Assembly: GCF_014652275.1 (NCBI RefSeq)
Contig: NZ_BMYM01000002.1
Location: 806,001 to 870,000 of the forward strand
From: Parahalioglobus pacificus
Lineage (GTDB): Bacteria > Pseudomonadota > Gammaproteobacteria > Pseudomonadales > Halieaceae
Length of the DNA stretch: 64,000 nt
Reading direction: 5' to 3'
Below are positions 27,312 through 37,239 of this stretch, one piece after another. Position numbers and translations under genes: made by a program. The stretch's first letter is position 1. Each line of letters starts with the position of its first letter. Below the pieces are notes generated by a model. It did no database searches, was not told the origin of the DNA, and saw nothing but the letters and a program-made list of their open reading frames with translations.

Positions 27312-27836
27312 TTAAGCGGCGTTGCGGAAGTTAACCTGCTCGCGCAGATCTTCGAAACGTGCCTTGGCTTTCTTGAGCTGCTTGTCCAGCTCTTTGCGAT
27401 CGGTCAGGTTATCCAGTTCAACCTTGGGCAGCTCGATGTCGTTGATGGCGCTTTTGGCGTCTTTCTCGACTTTCTTGCCACGCTTGATCAGGTCCTGGTA
27501 AACCTTGTCAGCCTTCTTGCGACGGGCAGTCAGCTCGTCCTGAAGGTTGGAGAACTGCTCTTGCAGCTGGTCGTAGGCCTTGCCGTAGAAGCCCAGGCTG
27601 GCCAGGAATGCGTTGCGACCGGCTTCGCGCGCCTGAACGCCAAACTCTTCGGCCTGCTTAACAGCCGCATTCTGCTTGGGTGCAGCCTTGCGCGCAGTGG
27701 TTTTGCGAGCAGTCGTCTTACGTGCCGCCGTCTTGCGAACAGTGGTTTTGCGCGCAGTTTTCTTGGCTGCAGTCTTCTTAGCAGCGGTTTTCTTGGCCGG
27801 CGCTTTCTTCGCCGTTGCTTTGGTCTCTTCAGCCAT
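27312..27836 (-). CDS. Phasin-family protein with N-terminal histone-like tail
   Basis: A 174-residue protein. Residues 5-50 are a Lys/Ala/Thr/Arg-rich tail built of AKKTAAKKT and RKTTARK units. Residues about 55-174 form a phasin-like helical body that includes RNAFLASLGFYGKAYDQL, similar in position and pattern to the WLAGVGAYGRA motif of the neighbouring phasin. The start has AGGAG 8 nt upstream. It is the first gene of the PHA block and is followed by a terminator. The reversed position of the basic tail relative to PhaF is unusual. Confidence 0.82.
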   Translation of the reverse strand: MAEETKATAKKAPAKKTAAKKTAAKKTARKTTVRKTAARKTTARKTTARKAAPKQNAAVKQAEEFGVQAREAGRNAFLASLGFYGKAYDQLQEQFSNLQDELTARRKKADKVYQDLIKRGKKVEKDAKSAINDIELPKVELDNLTDRKELDKQLKKAKARFEDLREQVNFRNAA

Positions 27837-28171
27837 GTGTCATCTCCTGAAAGTTAAAACAGCGCCGTGGCACCGATGAAGAGAACGTTACGCCAGAAAA
27901 TTAGAATAAACATACTAAAGTCGTGTGCCACTGAGATGCCATCTGTGAGGGTCGGGCTAACGTATACACTTTTTAACAGAGCTGATTTCAGATTCTCGCT
28001 ACAATCGTAGCCCCGCGTGGGCTAGGTTCGCTCCGGCTTGTTGTGGCATTTTTGTGTGAAGCACATAGCGAGTGCTAGGGAGCGTACTGCGCATGCGAAT
28101 TGGCGCAGGCAGTGAGTAATAGACAGTTTTCAGTAAGACGTGATGAGAAGGGTGAAAGGTGAGAGGCGGAT
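27837..28171. other. 335-bp intergenic region between phasin block and RND system 2
   Basis: Divergent upstream region of the phasin (minus) and RND adaptor (plus) genes. I see no gene. A TACAAT -10-like hexamer at 28000 has no good -35 partner. Two modest dyads are present: AGCAC/GTGCT at 28060-28076 and CTGCGC/GCGCAG at 28087-28108, both in what would be the adaptor leader. Confidence 0.5.
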
Positions 28172-29371
28172 ATGACTCCCAAGTGGCGTAAACACTGGTT
28201 TCGTGCCACGGCGGTGGTCCTTATAGGGGGTGCTGTGGCTTACGGCATATTGACGGGTAAGCCCACGCCGGAGCCGCAGGTAGCCCCTGCGTTGGCGCCA
28301 CCAACGGTGGACGTACTTGTTGCTCAGCCGTCACCTCAGGCACTGAGTGTGGAGACACAGGGCAGTGTAGAACCCCTGCGAGAGATCAACCTGGTCAGTC
28401 AGGTGGCCGGCTTGGTGGTGGGTCGGGCACCCGCTTTTGAAGTGGGTGGTTTTTTTCAGGCCGAGGAAGCACTGGTACAGATTGAGCAGGCCGATTACGA
28501 GTTCGCCATGGCCCGGGCCGAGTCTCAGGTGGCCAGCGCGCGACAGGTGCTGGCCGAAGAGCGCGGCCGAGCCCGACAGGCGCAGCGCGAATGGCGGGAC
28601 CTGGGCACAGATGAGGCCAACGACCTGTTCCTGCGCAAACCCCAGATAGCAGCAGCGGAGGCATCGCTTCGTGCGGCGCAGGCAGACCTCTCCTCGGCGC
28701 GCCTGAACCTCTCGCGCACCGCGATTTCAGCGCCCTTTAATGGTCGCATCAGCGAGAAAATGGTGGATGAAGGTCAGTACGTGGCCCCCGGGACAGTGAT
28801 AGCACGGGCGTACGCCACGGATGTTGCTCAGGTTCGGCTGCCGCTGACGGACCGCCAGGTAACCCTCTTGGACTTGCCGCTGAGCTACGACAACAGTGGC
28901 GATCAGGGCCAGGCATCACAGGTACCAATGGTCACACTCAACGCCCAGTTTGCCGGCCGGCTCTGGACCTGGAAGGGTCGCATTGTCCGCACCGATGCCA
29001 GTATCGACCTCAACAGCCGCGTTGTGTACGCGGTGGCCGAAGTGCTGCGACCGTTTGCCAAAGAGGAAGGCAGTGAGCGGCCGCCGTTGGCGCCCGGGCT
29101 GTTCGTCAGCGCAACTATCTCTGGCCGGGAAATCCCCGATGTCGTTACCCTGCCACGCAATGCCTTGCGCACCGATGGCTCGGTGATGGTGGTGGATGCC
29201 CAGCAGCGGGCCCAGGCGCGCCCCGTGGATGTGCTGCAGAGCGACGGGCGCCAAATGTGGGTGACCGGTATCAGTGCCGGTGAGCGGGTGGTGGTCAGCG
29301 ATCCCACCGTGGCTGTGGCGGGCGCCCCTGTTACGGTCAATGCGAATGAAGTGGCTGGGGGAGCGAACTGA
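28172..29371 (+). CDS. RND periplasmic adaptor, system 2
   Basis: A 399-residue membrane fusion protein. An N-terminal anchor (residues about 12-28) is followed by a first lipoyl half around GSVEPLREINLVSQVAGLV, a helical hairpin at about 115-175, the second half with TAISAPFNGRISEKMVDEGQ, and barrel and proximal domains. It starts with ATG preceded by GAGG. The pump gene follows 2 bp after the stop. It is distinct in sequence from the adaptor at 10468, so the two systems are not a recent duplication. Confidence 0.92.
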   Translation: MTPKWRKHWFRATAVVLIGGAVAYGILTGKPTPEPQVAPALAPPTVDVLVAQPSPQALSVETQGSVEPLREINLVSQVAGLVVGRAPAFEVGGFFQAEEALVQIEQADYEFAMARAESQVASARQVLAEERGRARQAQREWRDLGTDEANDLFLRKPQIAAAEASLRAAQADLSSARLNLSRTAISAPFNGRISEKMVDEGQYVAPGTVIARAYATDVAQVRLPLTDRQVTLLDLPLSYDNSGDQGQASQVPMVTLNAQFAGRLWTWKGRIVRTDASIDLNSRVVYAVAEVLRPFAKEEGSERPPLAPGLFVSATISGREIPDVVTLPRNALRTDGSVMVVDAQQRAQARPVDVLQSDGRQMWVTGISAGERVVVSDPTVAVAGAPVTVNANEVAGGAN

Positions 29372-29373
29372 CC

Positions 29374-32300
29374 ATGGGAGGCCCTGTTCGCTGGTTCATT
29401 GATAATCCGATTGCCGCCAACCTGTTGATGGTATTTCTTCTGATCGGTGGGTTTCTCGGTGTGCCGGCACTGAATAAGCAGTTCTTCCCAGAGTTCGAAA
29501 TCAACCGGGTGAGCATCACGCTTGCTTACCCGGGCGCAGGGCCGCGGGAAGTGGAAGAGCAGATCAATGTGCGCATTGAAGAAGCCATTCACGATCTCAG
29601 CGGTATTAAGGAGATCCGCTCTACGGCCCGCCAGAACGCGGGTACCGTGGTGGTTGAGGCCGAGACCGACTACGACATGCAGCGGCTCACGGCGGAGATT
29701 AAAACCCGGGTTGATGCGATCAACACATTCCCCGTAGACGCCGAGCGACCCGTGGTGACGGAGATCGCCTATCGGCACATGATGGCCGTGGTCTCCCTGG
29801 CCGGCAACCTCGGTGAGCGCGAGTTGAAAGCGCTGGGCGAGCAGCTGCGGGACGATCTGGCCAATCAACCTTACGTGTCGGTGGTGGAGATCGCGTCGCC
29901 CAGACCCTACGAGGTGTCAGTGGAGGTGTCGGAGTTCACCTTGCGCCGCTTCGGTCTAACGTTTAGCGACGTGGTAGCCGCCATTCAGGGCGCATCACTG
30001 AACCTGCCGGCCGGGGCTATTAAGGCTGAGGGCGGTGATATTCAATTGCAGACCCGCGGTCAGGCCTACAACCGATACGACTTCGAGCGTATTCCCTTGC
30101 TGACCAACCGTGATGGCACACAGGTGTTGTTGGGCGACGTGGCGGTGATTGTGGATGGCTTTGAAGACAAGGACGTACGCACCCGCTTCAACGACAAGCC
30201 CTCACACAATCTCTATGTGTTCGTGACCTCTGACCCGGACACCCTGAAGACCTCCGTGCGGGTGAATGCCTGGGTGGAACAGGCGCAAAAACGATTGCCC
30301 GCTGGCGTGGAGCTTGCGGTATGGCAGGACTCCTCCATTCCCTTTAAAGGCCGGGTGGAAACCTTGCTGAAAAACGGTATCGGCGGTTTGGTGCTGGTGT
30401 TTCTTGTGCTGGTGCTGTTTCTGCGACCGAAGCTGGCGATGTGGGTCTGTACCGGGATCATCGTCGCCTTTATGGGGACGCTATTTTTCTTGCAGTACAC
30501 CGGTGTGAGTCTCAACATGATCTCACTGTTCGCCTTCCTGCTTGTGCTGGGCATTGTGGTGGATGATGCGATTATTGTGGGCGAGTCGGTCTACGCGCGT
30601 CAGACCGCCGGTGAATCCGGGGCTAAGGGTGCCCTCAGCGGCACTCGCGGCGTGATCAAACCGGTGATGTTTGCCGTGATCAGCACCATGATTTTCTTCG
30701 TGCCCATGCTGTTCATGCCGGGAGAGATGGCAAATGCGGCGGCGGCGATTCCCATTGTGGTGATCTTGGCGCTTACCTTCTCTCTGGTGGAGTGTCTTCT
30801 GATCCTGCCGCCTCACCTGGCACACATGGCGCCCTCCAGGCCCAGCCGATTTGCCGCGCTGCGCAAGCTTGAGCAGTTGCGCGAGCGATGCGCCAGTTCG
30901 ATGAGCTATCTCGCTAAAGACGTTTATCGGCCTCTTCTGGAGCGCTGCCTGCGCGCCAATATGTTGGTGGCTGCTGTCTTTCTGGTGGCGTTAATGATCA
31001 GCCTGGCTTTCTACGCGGGCGGCTGGCTGCGCACCGGGTTTTTCCCGTCGATCAATGCCGACAACGTAAGCGCCGAGATCGAGCTGCCCGAGGGAGGGTC
31101 TTTTGAGGAGACGCTGCGCATACTGCGACAGGTTGAGTCGGCCGCTGTTGTCCTTAAGGCCGAGTACAACAGTAACCCTGCCTTGAACCTGTTTGGTCCC
31201 CCGATTGGGCATATCGACTCCCAGGCAGAGGACAACATCATTGATGTGCGTGTGCAGTCTGAATCCGACCTCGTCGATACGGCGGAACTGGCGGCACGCT
31301 GGGAAGAGCTGATGGGCGAGGTGGCACCGGTCAAGAAGATGCAGCTGGACTACACGGTGAACGAACGGGGTAAGCCGATACGCCTTGTGTTGGCATCGCC
31401 CTCGTTGGAAGACCTGCGCAATGTCGCACTCGAACTGCGTGCTGCACTGGCCAGCTATCCCGGCGTGTACAACATTAACGACACGCTGGATTCCCCGCGG
31501 GAGGAAATCGTACTGGATCTCAAACCCGCAGCCGAGAATCTGGGAGTGACCCTGGCGGAGTTGGCGCGACAGGTTCGCCAGGCCTTCTTCGGCGCCGAGG
31601 CGCAGCGGATTCCCCGCACCAAGGAAGATGTCAGGGTGATGGTGCGCTACCCAGAGCAGGAACGTTTGTCGGTAGAGAACCTCAGTGAGATGCGAGTGCG
31701 CACCCCCGCCGGGGAGGTGCCCTTTGATACCGTTGCCGAGATCCGCTACGCGCCCAGCTACATGGAGATCGAGCGCCTTAATCGCAAACGTACACTGGAG
31801 GTCAGTGCGGATGTGGCCGAGGGAACCTCAAATCCGCGCCAGGTCGTCAACGAGATTGTTCGCACACGAATGCCTGAGTGGCAGGAACAGTATCCAGGCC
31901 TGAGCATGGCGCTGGATGGGGAGTTGCAGGAAGAGTCCGAGTTTATGAGCGCGATGCTGCGCTACATGGGTCTGTCCATGCTGGTGATTTACGCGTTGAT
32001 GGCAATTCCATTTCGCTCTTATTGGCAGCCGATCCTGGTGCTCACCGCCGTGCCATTCGGCATCATGGGCGCTATTTTCGGGCACATGATGCTCAGCTGG
32101 GAGGTGAGTATGTTCTCCCTGATGGGTGTGATTGCCTGCGCCGGTGTTGTGGTCAATGACAATCTTGTCCTGATTGATCGCATCAACCAATTGCGCGCGG
32201 CCGGTCACAGTTTGGTGGACGCTCTGCTGCAGGGCGGTCAGGACCGGTTCAGGCCTATTATCCTGACCTCGCTCACGACCTTTATCGGGTTGTTGCCGAT

Positions 32301-32487
32301 CATGGCCGAAACCAGCCTGCAGGCGCAGTTCCTGATTCCAATGGTGATCTCCCTGGCGTTCGGAGTGTTGTTCGCGACCGGGGTAACCCTGTTGCTGGTG
32401 CCCTGCCTCTACTTGCTGGGTGAGCAGGTGGGTACGCACGTCTTGCGCCGTCGTCAAACGCTCACAGACGCGATGGACGGAATCTAG
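29374..32487 (+). CDS. RND permease, system 2
   Basis: A 1037-residue inner-membrane RND exporter with the duplicated 6+6 helix layout and two large periplasmic loops. The helix-4 acidic pair occurs in LGIVVDDAIIVGESVY. The first periplasmic segment PEFEINRVSITLAYPGAGP and the rest of the sequence place it in the AcrB-like group that is less studied than the HAE-1 multidrug pumps; substrate unknown. Its last 4 bp overlap the end of the convergent CHASE2 gene. No outer-membrane channel gene is adjacent. Confidence 0.93.
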   Translation: MGGPVRWFIDNPIAANLLMVFLLIGGFLGVPALNKQFFPEFEINRVSITLAYPGAGPREVEEQINVRIEEAIHDLSGIKEIRSTARQNAGTVVVEAETDYDMQRLTAEIKTRVDAINTFPVDAERPVVTEIAYRHMMAVVSLAGNLGERELKALGEQLRDDLANQPYVSVVEIASPRPYEVSVEVSEFTLRRFGLTFSDVVAAIQGASLNLPAGAIKAEGGDIQLQTRGQAYNRYDFERIPLLTNRDGTQVLLGDVAVIVDGFEDKDVRTRFNDKPSHNLYVFVTSDPDTLKTSVRVNAWVEQAQKRLPAGVELAVWQDSSIPFKGRVETLLKNGIGGLVLVFLVLVLFLRPKLAMWVCTGIIVAFMGTLFFLQYTGVSLNMISLFAFLLVLGIVVDDAIIVGESVYARQTAGESGAKGALSGTRGVIKPVMFAVISTMIFFVPMLFMPGEMANAAAAIPIVVILALTFSLVECLLILPPHLAHMAPSRPSRFAALRKLEQLRERCASSMSYLAKDVYRPLLERCLRANMLVAAVFLVALMISLAFYAGGWLRTGFFPSINADNVSAEIELPEGGSFEETLRILRQVESAAVVLKAEYNSNPALNLFGPPIGHIDSQAEDNIIDVRVQSESDLVDTAELAARWEELMGEVAPVKKMQLDYTVNERGKPIRLVLASPSLEDLRNVALELRAALASYPGVYNINDTLDSPREEIVLDLKPAAENLGVTLAELARQVRQAFFGAEAQRIPRTKEDVRVMVRYPEQERLSVENLSEMRVRTPAGEVPFDTVAEIRYAPSYMEIERLNRKRTLEVSADVAEGTSNPRQVVNEIVRTRMPEWQEQYPGLSMALDGELQEESEFMSAMLRYMGLSMLVIYALMAIPFRSYWQPILVLTAVPFGIMGAIFGHMMLSWEVSMFSLMGVIACAGVVVNDNLVLIDRINQLRAAGHSLVDALLQGGQDRFRPIILTSLTTFIGLLPIMAETSLQAQFLIPMVISLAFGVLFATGVTLLLVPCLYLLGEQVGTHVLRRRQTLTDAMDGI

Positions 32488-34226
32488 GGAGCGCTATCCG
32501 GCTCCCTGTCGCATAACGCGGTTAGAAAGCGTAGCGCAGTATCTTGCTGCTCTGCGTCAGCAGTATCGGCATGATGCGCCAGCGCCTCATCCAGCGCTGG
32601 CAGGCATTCGTCGGCACCATCAGTCGACCCGAGGCAGAGATGAACCAGCCGCTGCTGTGATGTATCCAGCAACTGAAACTCTGCCTGCAACGCTTGGTCT
32701 TGCTGAAGGCGGTGTTTTAGCCACGGCGACTGCAGTTCTGAGCCATGGGTACTCGTCAATGTCGCGCTCTGTAATAGGCCTGAGATACGCAAACGCTCTT
32801 CTTTTCGCGCCTGCGCCTCGGCTTCACGTGCCTTCGATACCTTGTCCAATTCGATCAGGGCGCTGGAAACCAGGCTGCCGATGACGGCGGAAAAAATGAT
32901 GAAGGTGGACGCCACGTCAAACAGGAGGCCCAGATGTATGAAGGCCAGCAGCCCTAACCCTGCAAGCGCCGCGTTTAAGCCCAGTGTGATCCACAGGTAG
33001 GCCCGTGGCACGGTTTGCAGAAAATGCGCCAGCGGTGACTCGGTCCTTGGAATGAACCAGACCAGCAGCAAACCCAGCGACAGTATCCCGCCTATCTCGG
33101 TCCACTTTATCCACCAGGGTCGCTGTATGAAACGGCCATCGAATAGGGATTCGATGAGTTGTGCCTGTATCTCGATGCCGGGCACCAGCTCCCCCAGCGC
33201 TGTTGTGCGCATGTCATTCAGGCCAAAGCCCGTGAGCCCCAGTAGCACCAGTTTGCCAGCGAGTAACTCCGGATCAGCCTCACCAGACAATAGTTTGGCG
33301 GCAGAGAGGTAGCGTCCACTGGAGGTGGCCGCCTCGGCGAAGTGCAGCCATACATCGCCCCCAGGCTGGGTGGGTACGGCGAGATCAGCCACTGATACCG
33401 ATGTCACGCCGCGTTCATCAGCGGTGGCAATGACCGCCTCCGAGCCTGTGGCCACACGGAACATCTCCATGGCGAGCCCGGGCACCAGCGTGTCGCCAAT
33501 GCTGCTGATTAGCGGTATGCGGCGAACAACCCCAAAATCCAGATCCACGCTGAGAATGGCCTGACCCCAGGCAGCAGACTGCAGTTCCGGCAAGCTGGCC
33601 AGCACGGCGGGGAAATGACGCACATGGGGCTGACTGCTGTGTCCCTGTTCGACGACAGGGGTGGTCACCAAGCCGCTGCGGGTAGTGTAGGTCTCAAAAT
33701 CAAAGCCAGCGGCCCCCAATACCGAGGGCGTGTTAAACAGCGCCTCAGCCAGCAACGCCTCGTGTTGCGGCAGCTTGGACAGGGCTTCCGCAATCGCTGG
33801 GTCGGTTGCCGGCGGCAACGCCGCTGCCACCTTGTCCGGTGACGTCTGGTCATACTCGGGCATGTACATATCCAGCCCCACGGCAGCGGGTTGGTATGCG
33901 CCAATGGCATTAATCAACTCAGCCAGTTGATCCCTGGGCCATGGCCACTGACCGATGGCGGCCAGGCTCGCCTCGTCGATGGCCACAATGGTGACGGGCT
34001 GAGACTGTCGTTCCCTGGGACTGGATTTCTGGTAGCCATCAAACAGCAGTTGCCGTCCGCTACTGAATGGCCGGGTGAAGAGACCTGAGTACTGGCTGAT
34101 GCCGCCAGGCAGAGTCAGCTCCGACAGCACCGACAGGCTGCAGGTCCAGAGCAGAATAAGCACGGCCACGGGTCTGCCCTTTTGGAAAGTGAGCAGCGCA
34201 CGTAAGGTCTGTAACAGCGGTTTCAT
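32484..34226 (-). CDS. CHASE2-domain membrane sensor without a recognised output domain
   Basis: A 580-residue protein. A signal-anchor helix lies at about 18-35. A periplasmic CHASE2 sensor spans about 70-370, with VTIVAIDEASLAAIGQWPWPR and the later LVLLGLTGFGLNDMRTTALG. Three membrane helices follow at roughly 375-470. A coiled coil (SKAREAEAQARKEERLRI) and about 90 acidic residues end the protein. CHASE2 proteins usually carry an adenylate cyclase, histidine kinase or GGDEF output; none is visible here. It is the last gene of a FecR-OmpA-CHASE2 unit, 17 bp after the OmpA-like stop. Confidence 0.85.
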   Translation of the reverse strand: MKPLLQTLRALLTFQKGRPVAVLILLWTCSLSVLSELTLPGGISQYSGLFTRPFSSGRQLLFDGYQKSSPRERQSQPVTIVAIDEASLAAIGQWPWPRDQLAELINAIGAYQPAAVGLDMYMPEYDQTSPDKVAAALPPATDPAIAEALSKLPQHEALLAEALFNTPSVLGAAGFDFETYTTRSGLVTTPVVEQGHSSQPHVRHFPAVLASLPELQSAAWGQAILSVDLDFGVVRRIPLISSIGDTLVPGLAMEMFRVATGSEAVIATADERGVTSVSVADLAVPTQPGGDVWLHFAEAATSSGRYLSAAKLLSGEADPELLAGKLVLLGLTGFGLNDMRTTALGELVPGIEIQAQLIESLFDGRFIQRPWWIKWTEIGGILSLGLLLVWFIPRTESPLAHFLQTVPRAYLWITLGLNAALAGLGLLAFIHLGLLFDVASTFIIFSAVIGSLVSSALIELDKVSKAREAEAQARKEERLRISGLLQSATLTSTHGSELQSPWLKHRLQQDQALQAEFQLLDTSQQRLVHLCLGSTDGADECLPALDEALAHHADTADAEQQDTALRFLTALCDREPDSAP

Positions 34227-34243
34227 ACCGGTTTCCAGTGCGG

Positions 34244-34858
34244 CTAGCGGATGTTGATCTCCACCCGTCGATTACGCGGCTCACTCACTTTGTCAGCGGT
34301 GGGCACCAGTAGTTCACGTTCGCCCCTTCCGCTGGCTTCCAGGGACGCCGCGTCTACCCCGGTCGCACTGATAACGTCGACCACGGTTTGGGCTCGCGCC
34401 CTGGAGAGGCTGTCATTGTCTTCCAGATCACCCACGGTATCCGTGTGGCCGATCACCAGGATTTCGGGTGCTGGCCGGTCTGCCAGAACGGCTTTCAAGC
34501 GATCTATTGTCTGCAGTGAGGTGGCGGTCAGCTCGGTGGATGATCCTGCCTCAAAGTAGACGGTGAGCGATACCGGCTCCGGCGGTTGTGCGTCCAGTAC
34601 ATTGCCATAGGCGGCGCGCACAGATGCCGCCGTTTCAGTCGTACTCTCCAGCGTGCCGCTGGCGGTGACTTCCAGTGCACCGTAGGCGCTGCTCAAGGTT
34701 TGCTCACCGGTAGCACTGCGTACCACAACCTCGCCAACGCTGCCGTCGGCATCGGGCAGCAGGATCACCTTATCGGCTACGGTATCCGGTATCTCTTCGG
34801 GCGTGAACAGTTCTACGATTTGCCAGGCCACAATCGGAATCAGTAGTGCTCCCCACAT
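34244..34858 (-). CDS. Membrane-anchored OmpA/MotB-domain protein
   Basis: A 204-residue protein with an N-terminal hydrophobic anchor (residues 2-18). A region of about 90 residues of unknown fold follows. The C-terminal OmpA-like domain from about 95 contains VIGHTDTVGD, LSRARAQTVVDVI and PRNRRVEINI, the usual peptidoglycan-binding elements. It probably sits in the inner membrane with the OmpA domain bound to the cell wall. It begins 3 bp after the FecR stop and precedes the CHASE2 gene by 17 bp, so the three are almost certainly one operon. Confidence 0.88.
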   Translation of the reverse strand: MWGALLIPIVAWQIVELFTPEEIPDTVADKVILLPDADGSVGEVVVRSATGEQTLSSAYGALEVTASGTLESTTETAASVRAAYGNVLDAQPPEPVSLTVYFEAGSSTELTATSLQTIDRLKAVLADRPAPEILVIGHTDTVGDLEDNDSLSRARAQTVVDVISATGVDAASLEASGRGERELLVPTADKVSEPRNRRVEINIR

Positions 34859-34861
34859 GGT

Positions 34862-35317
34862 TTACTGCACCCCTGCTTCAATGATGAACTCGGTACCTCG
34901 GACGCCAAGGGTCACGGTGGGTGTATGGAACTGCACACCATCGGGACTGGCCTTGGCGATCTTGCCGGAGATCACCGCAAGCGATCCTCGCTGTACTGTC
35001 GCATCCAATGCACCCTTGTGGGTGGTCTTGTCGAAACGAAAGGTATTCAAGTCCAAGGTTGTGTTGGGCCCAGCGGTGAGTCGCGTGTTGTCCTTCAGGG
35101 TGATACCCACAGCGCCGGTGGCACCGGTGATAATGCGATCACTGGTCGAGAGCGTGCTGCCAACCTGGGCAGGGAGACGGGTATCGTTGCGCAGGATATG
35201 GGCATCTCCCCGGCTGGTCTTGATCGTACCGGCGGCATCGGCGGCGAATGCGCTGCTCCAGGGTTGCAGGGCAATCACGGCGAGCAGGGCGAAGAGCAGT
35301 TGTGTAAGGGCCTTCAA
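34862..35317 (-). CDS. Periplasmic FecR-domain protein
   Basis: A 151-residue exported protein. I place the start at the TTG at 35317: GGGAGA lies 7 nt upstream and the resulting N-terminus, MKALTQLLF to SSAFA, is a textbook signal peptide. The alternative ATG at 35332 adds five residues and lacks a binding site of its own. The mature part is one FecR domain: VGSTLSTSDRIITGATGAVGI, then RGSLAVISGKI and the terminal TLGVRGTEFIIE. No anti-sigma region or membrane helix is present, so this is a stand-alone FecR protein. Confidence 0.86.
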   Translation of the reverse strand: MKALTQLLFALLAVIALQPWSSAFAADAAGTIKTSRGDAHILRNDTRLPAQVGSTLSTSDRIITGATGAVGITLKDNTRLTAGPNTTLDLNTFRFDKTTHKGALDATVQRGSLAVISGKIAKASPDGVQFHTPTVTLGVRGTEFIIEAGVQ

Positions 35318-35470
35318 GCTAGGTTCTCCCATTGAGTGCTAGCCATCAGTGTAGACGCCTTGCAGACCTAGTGTGAGGCGAAGGGGAACAAATCGGTGGT
35401 TGCTTGGTGGATGGAGCGTGCGTGTCGCGTGAACTGAGCCGCAGAGGCTGGTTTGCGCGGGGGCAAGTGA

Positions 35471-35495
35471 CCGGCGCGGCGTGTTGCCGCACCGG
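35471..35495 (-). terminator. Hairpin just after pckA
   Basis: CCGG-T-GCGGC and GCCGC-G-CCGG form a 10-bp stem (one G-U) with a 5-nt loop, 12 bp past the pckA stop. No T-run follows, so it may be a weak terminator or an mRNA-end stabiliser. Confidence 0.45.
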
Positions 35496-35507
35496 TAGGA
35501 TATCGGG

Positions 35508-37064
35508 TCAGGCTTTAGGGCCGGCGTCCACGATGGCCTGGGAAACATCGAACTTGGTGATGTTTTCCTGGAACAGCTGTGCCAGCTTGCTGGCCTGCTC
35601 GTCATAGGCGCTTTCGTCACCCCAGCTGGCGCGGGGGTCCACGTACTTGGCATCGACACCGGGAATCTCAGTCGGGAAGTCCAGGTTGAGGATATCCAGA
35701 TGCTGGGTCGGTGCATTGAGCAGGGCACCGCTCTGTGCCGCGGCGACAACAGCGCGAGTCACCGGGATGGGGAAGCGTGCCCCCGTGCCGCCCGGGGCGC
35801 CTGAGCCTCCGGTCCAGCCGGTGTTGATCAGGTAGACCTGACTGCCAAAGTCTTCAACGCGTTTCATCAGCAGCTCGGCGTAATCGCCGGCAGGACGCGG
35901 CATAAAGGGTGCGCCGAAGCAGGTAGAAAACGTGGGGTGAATGCCGGCCTCGGCACCGAGTTCGGTGGAGCCAACGCGCGCTGTGTAGCCACTGAGGAAG
36001 TGGAAGGCTGCCGCTTCTTTGGACAGTATGGATACCGGGGGCAGAACCCCGGAGACGTCACAGGTCAGGAAGATAACGCACTTGGGCTCGCCGCCGGCGT
36101 TGGCTTCCGTGCGCTTGGCCACGTGTTCCAGCGGATAACAGCAGCGGCCATTCTCCGTCAGGCTGGTGTCGCAGTAGTCGGCGTGGCGAGTGTCATCCAG
36201 CACCACGTTTTCGATAATTGAGCCGAAGCGGATGGCGTCCCAGATCACGGGCTCATTCTTTTGGCTCAGATCGATGGTCTTGGCGTAACAGCCGCCCTCG
36301 ATGTTGAACACAGAGCCCTTGGCCCAACCGTGCTCGTCGTCACCGATAAGGTAGCGGCTGGGGTCAGCAGACAGGGTTGTTTTACCCGTGCCAGAGAGGC
36401 CGAAAAACAGGGTGGTGTCGCCGTCTTCGCCAACATTGGCGCTGCAATGCATGGACATGACGTCTTTCTCAGGCAGCAGGAAGTTCTGCACTGAGAACAT
36501 GGCCTTTTTCATCTCACCGGCGTAACGCATGCCTGCCAGCAGTACTTTGCGCTGGCCGAAATTGATGATAACCACGCCGTCTGAATTGGTGCCGTCGCGC
36601 TCGGGGTCGCAGACGAAGCCAGCAGCGTTCATGATCTTCCACTCGGGCTTGTTGCCGGCATTGTATTGTTTGGGCCGGATGAACATGTTGCGACCGAACA
36701 GGCCTTGCCAGGCTGTTTCAGTGGTTACCTTCACCGGCAGGTAGTGGTCTGAGTGCTCACCCACGTGCAGGTGGGAGACGTAGCGCTCACGGCTAGCCAG
36801 ATGATCCTTGACCCGTGACCACAGGGCATCGAACTTGTCCGCGTCGAAGGGGCGGTTAACGCTGCCCCACTCAATGGCATCTTCGCTGGAGGGCTCGCGA
36901 ACGATGAAACGATCCGCCGGTGAGCGGCCCGTGCGTTTGCCAGTGGTAACCAACAGGGCGCCGGTGTCCGACAAAATGCCCTCTTCTCGGGTGAGTGCTT
37001 GCTCAACAAGCTGGGCAGATCCCAGATCGACGTGTTCCTGGGGGCTGGGGGTGTTCGCGGTCAT
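35508..37064 (-). CDS. pckA: Phosphoenolpyruvate carboxykinase (ATP)
   Basis: Converts oxaloacetate and ATP to phosphoenolpyruvate in gluconeogenesis. The 518-residue product has the kinase-specific P-loop [13 protein letters not shown] and the DDEHGW metal/substrate site. The [10 protein letters not shown] region and [10 protein letters not shown] stretch are also conserved in the family. The ATG at 37064 gives an N-terminus in line with family length; a TTG at 37136 would add 24 residues. A gluconeogenic enzyme fits growth on fatty acids and dicarboxylates, also suggested by fadBA and the DASS transporter. Confidence 0.96.
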   Translation of the reverse strand: MTANTPSPQEHVDLGSAQLVEQALTREEGILSDTGALLVTTGKRTGRSPADRFIVREPSSEDAIEWGSVNRPFDADKFDALWSRVKDHLASRERYVSHLHVGEHSDHYLPVKVTTETAWQGLFGRNMFIRPKQYNAGNKPEWKIMNAAGFVCDPERDGTNSDGVVIINFGQRKVLLAGMRYAGEMKKAMFSVQNFLLPEKDVMSMHCSANVGEDGDTTLFFGLSGTGKTTLSADPSRYLIGDDEHGWAKGSVFNIEGGCYAKTIDLSQKNEPVIWDAIRFGSIIENVVLDDTRHADYCDTSLTENGRCCYPLEHVAKRTEANAGGEPKCVIFLTCDVSGVLPPVSILSKEAAAFHFLSGYTARVGSTELGAEAGIHPTFSTCFGAPFMPRPAGDYAELLMKRVEDFGSQVYLINTGWTGGSGAPGGTGARFPIPVTRAVVAAAQSGALLNAPTQHLDILNLDFPTEIPGVDAKYVDPRASWGDESAYDEQASKLAQLFQENITKFDVSQAIVDAGPKA

Positions 37065-37239
37065 GATGTACTCGTAGTCCTGTGGTCGGCGAAAGTTCGA
37101 TTTAGCGGTTGCCGGTTCATTCACATAGGGTGCCAAGGCCCGTCATACCGCCGATCTGGCTGCGGCGGAGGGCGTGCATTATGTCAGAATCGCTGAGCGA
37201 AGCGAACTGGCAGGGGTTAAAAATCCACCAGCGTTCTCG

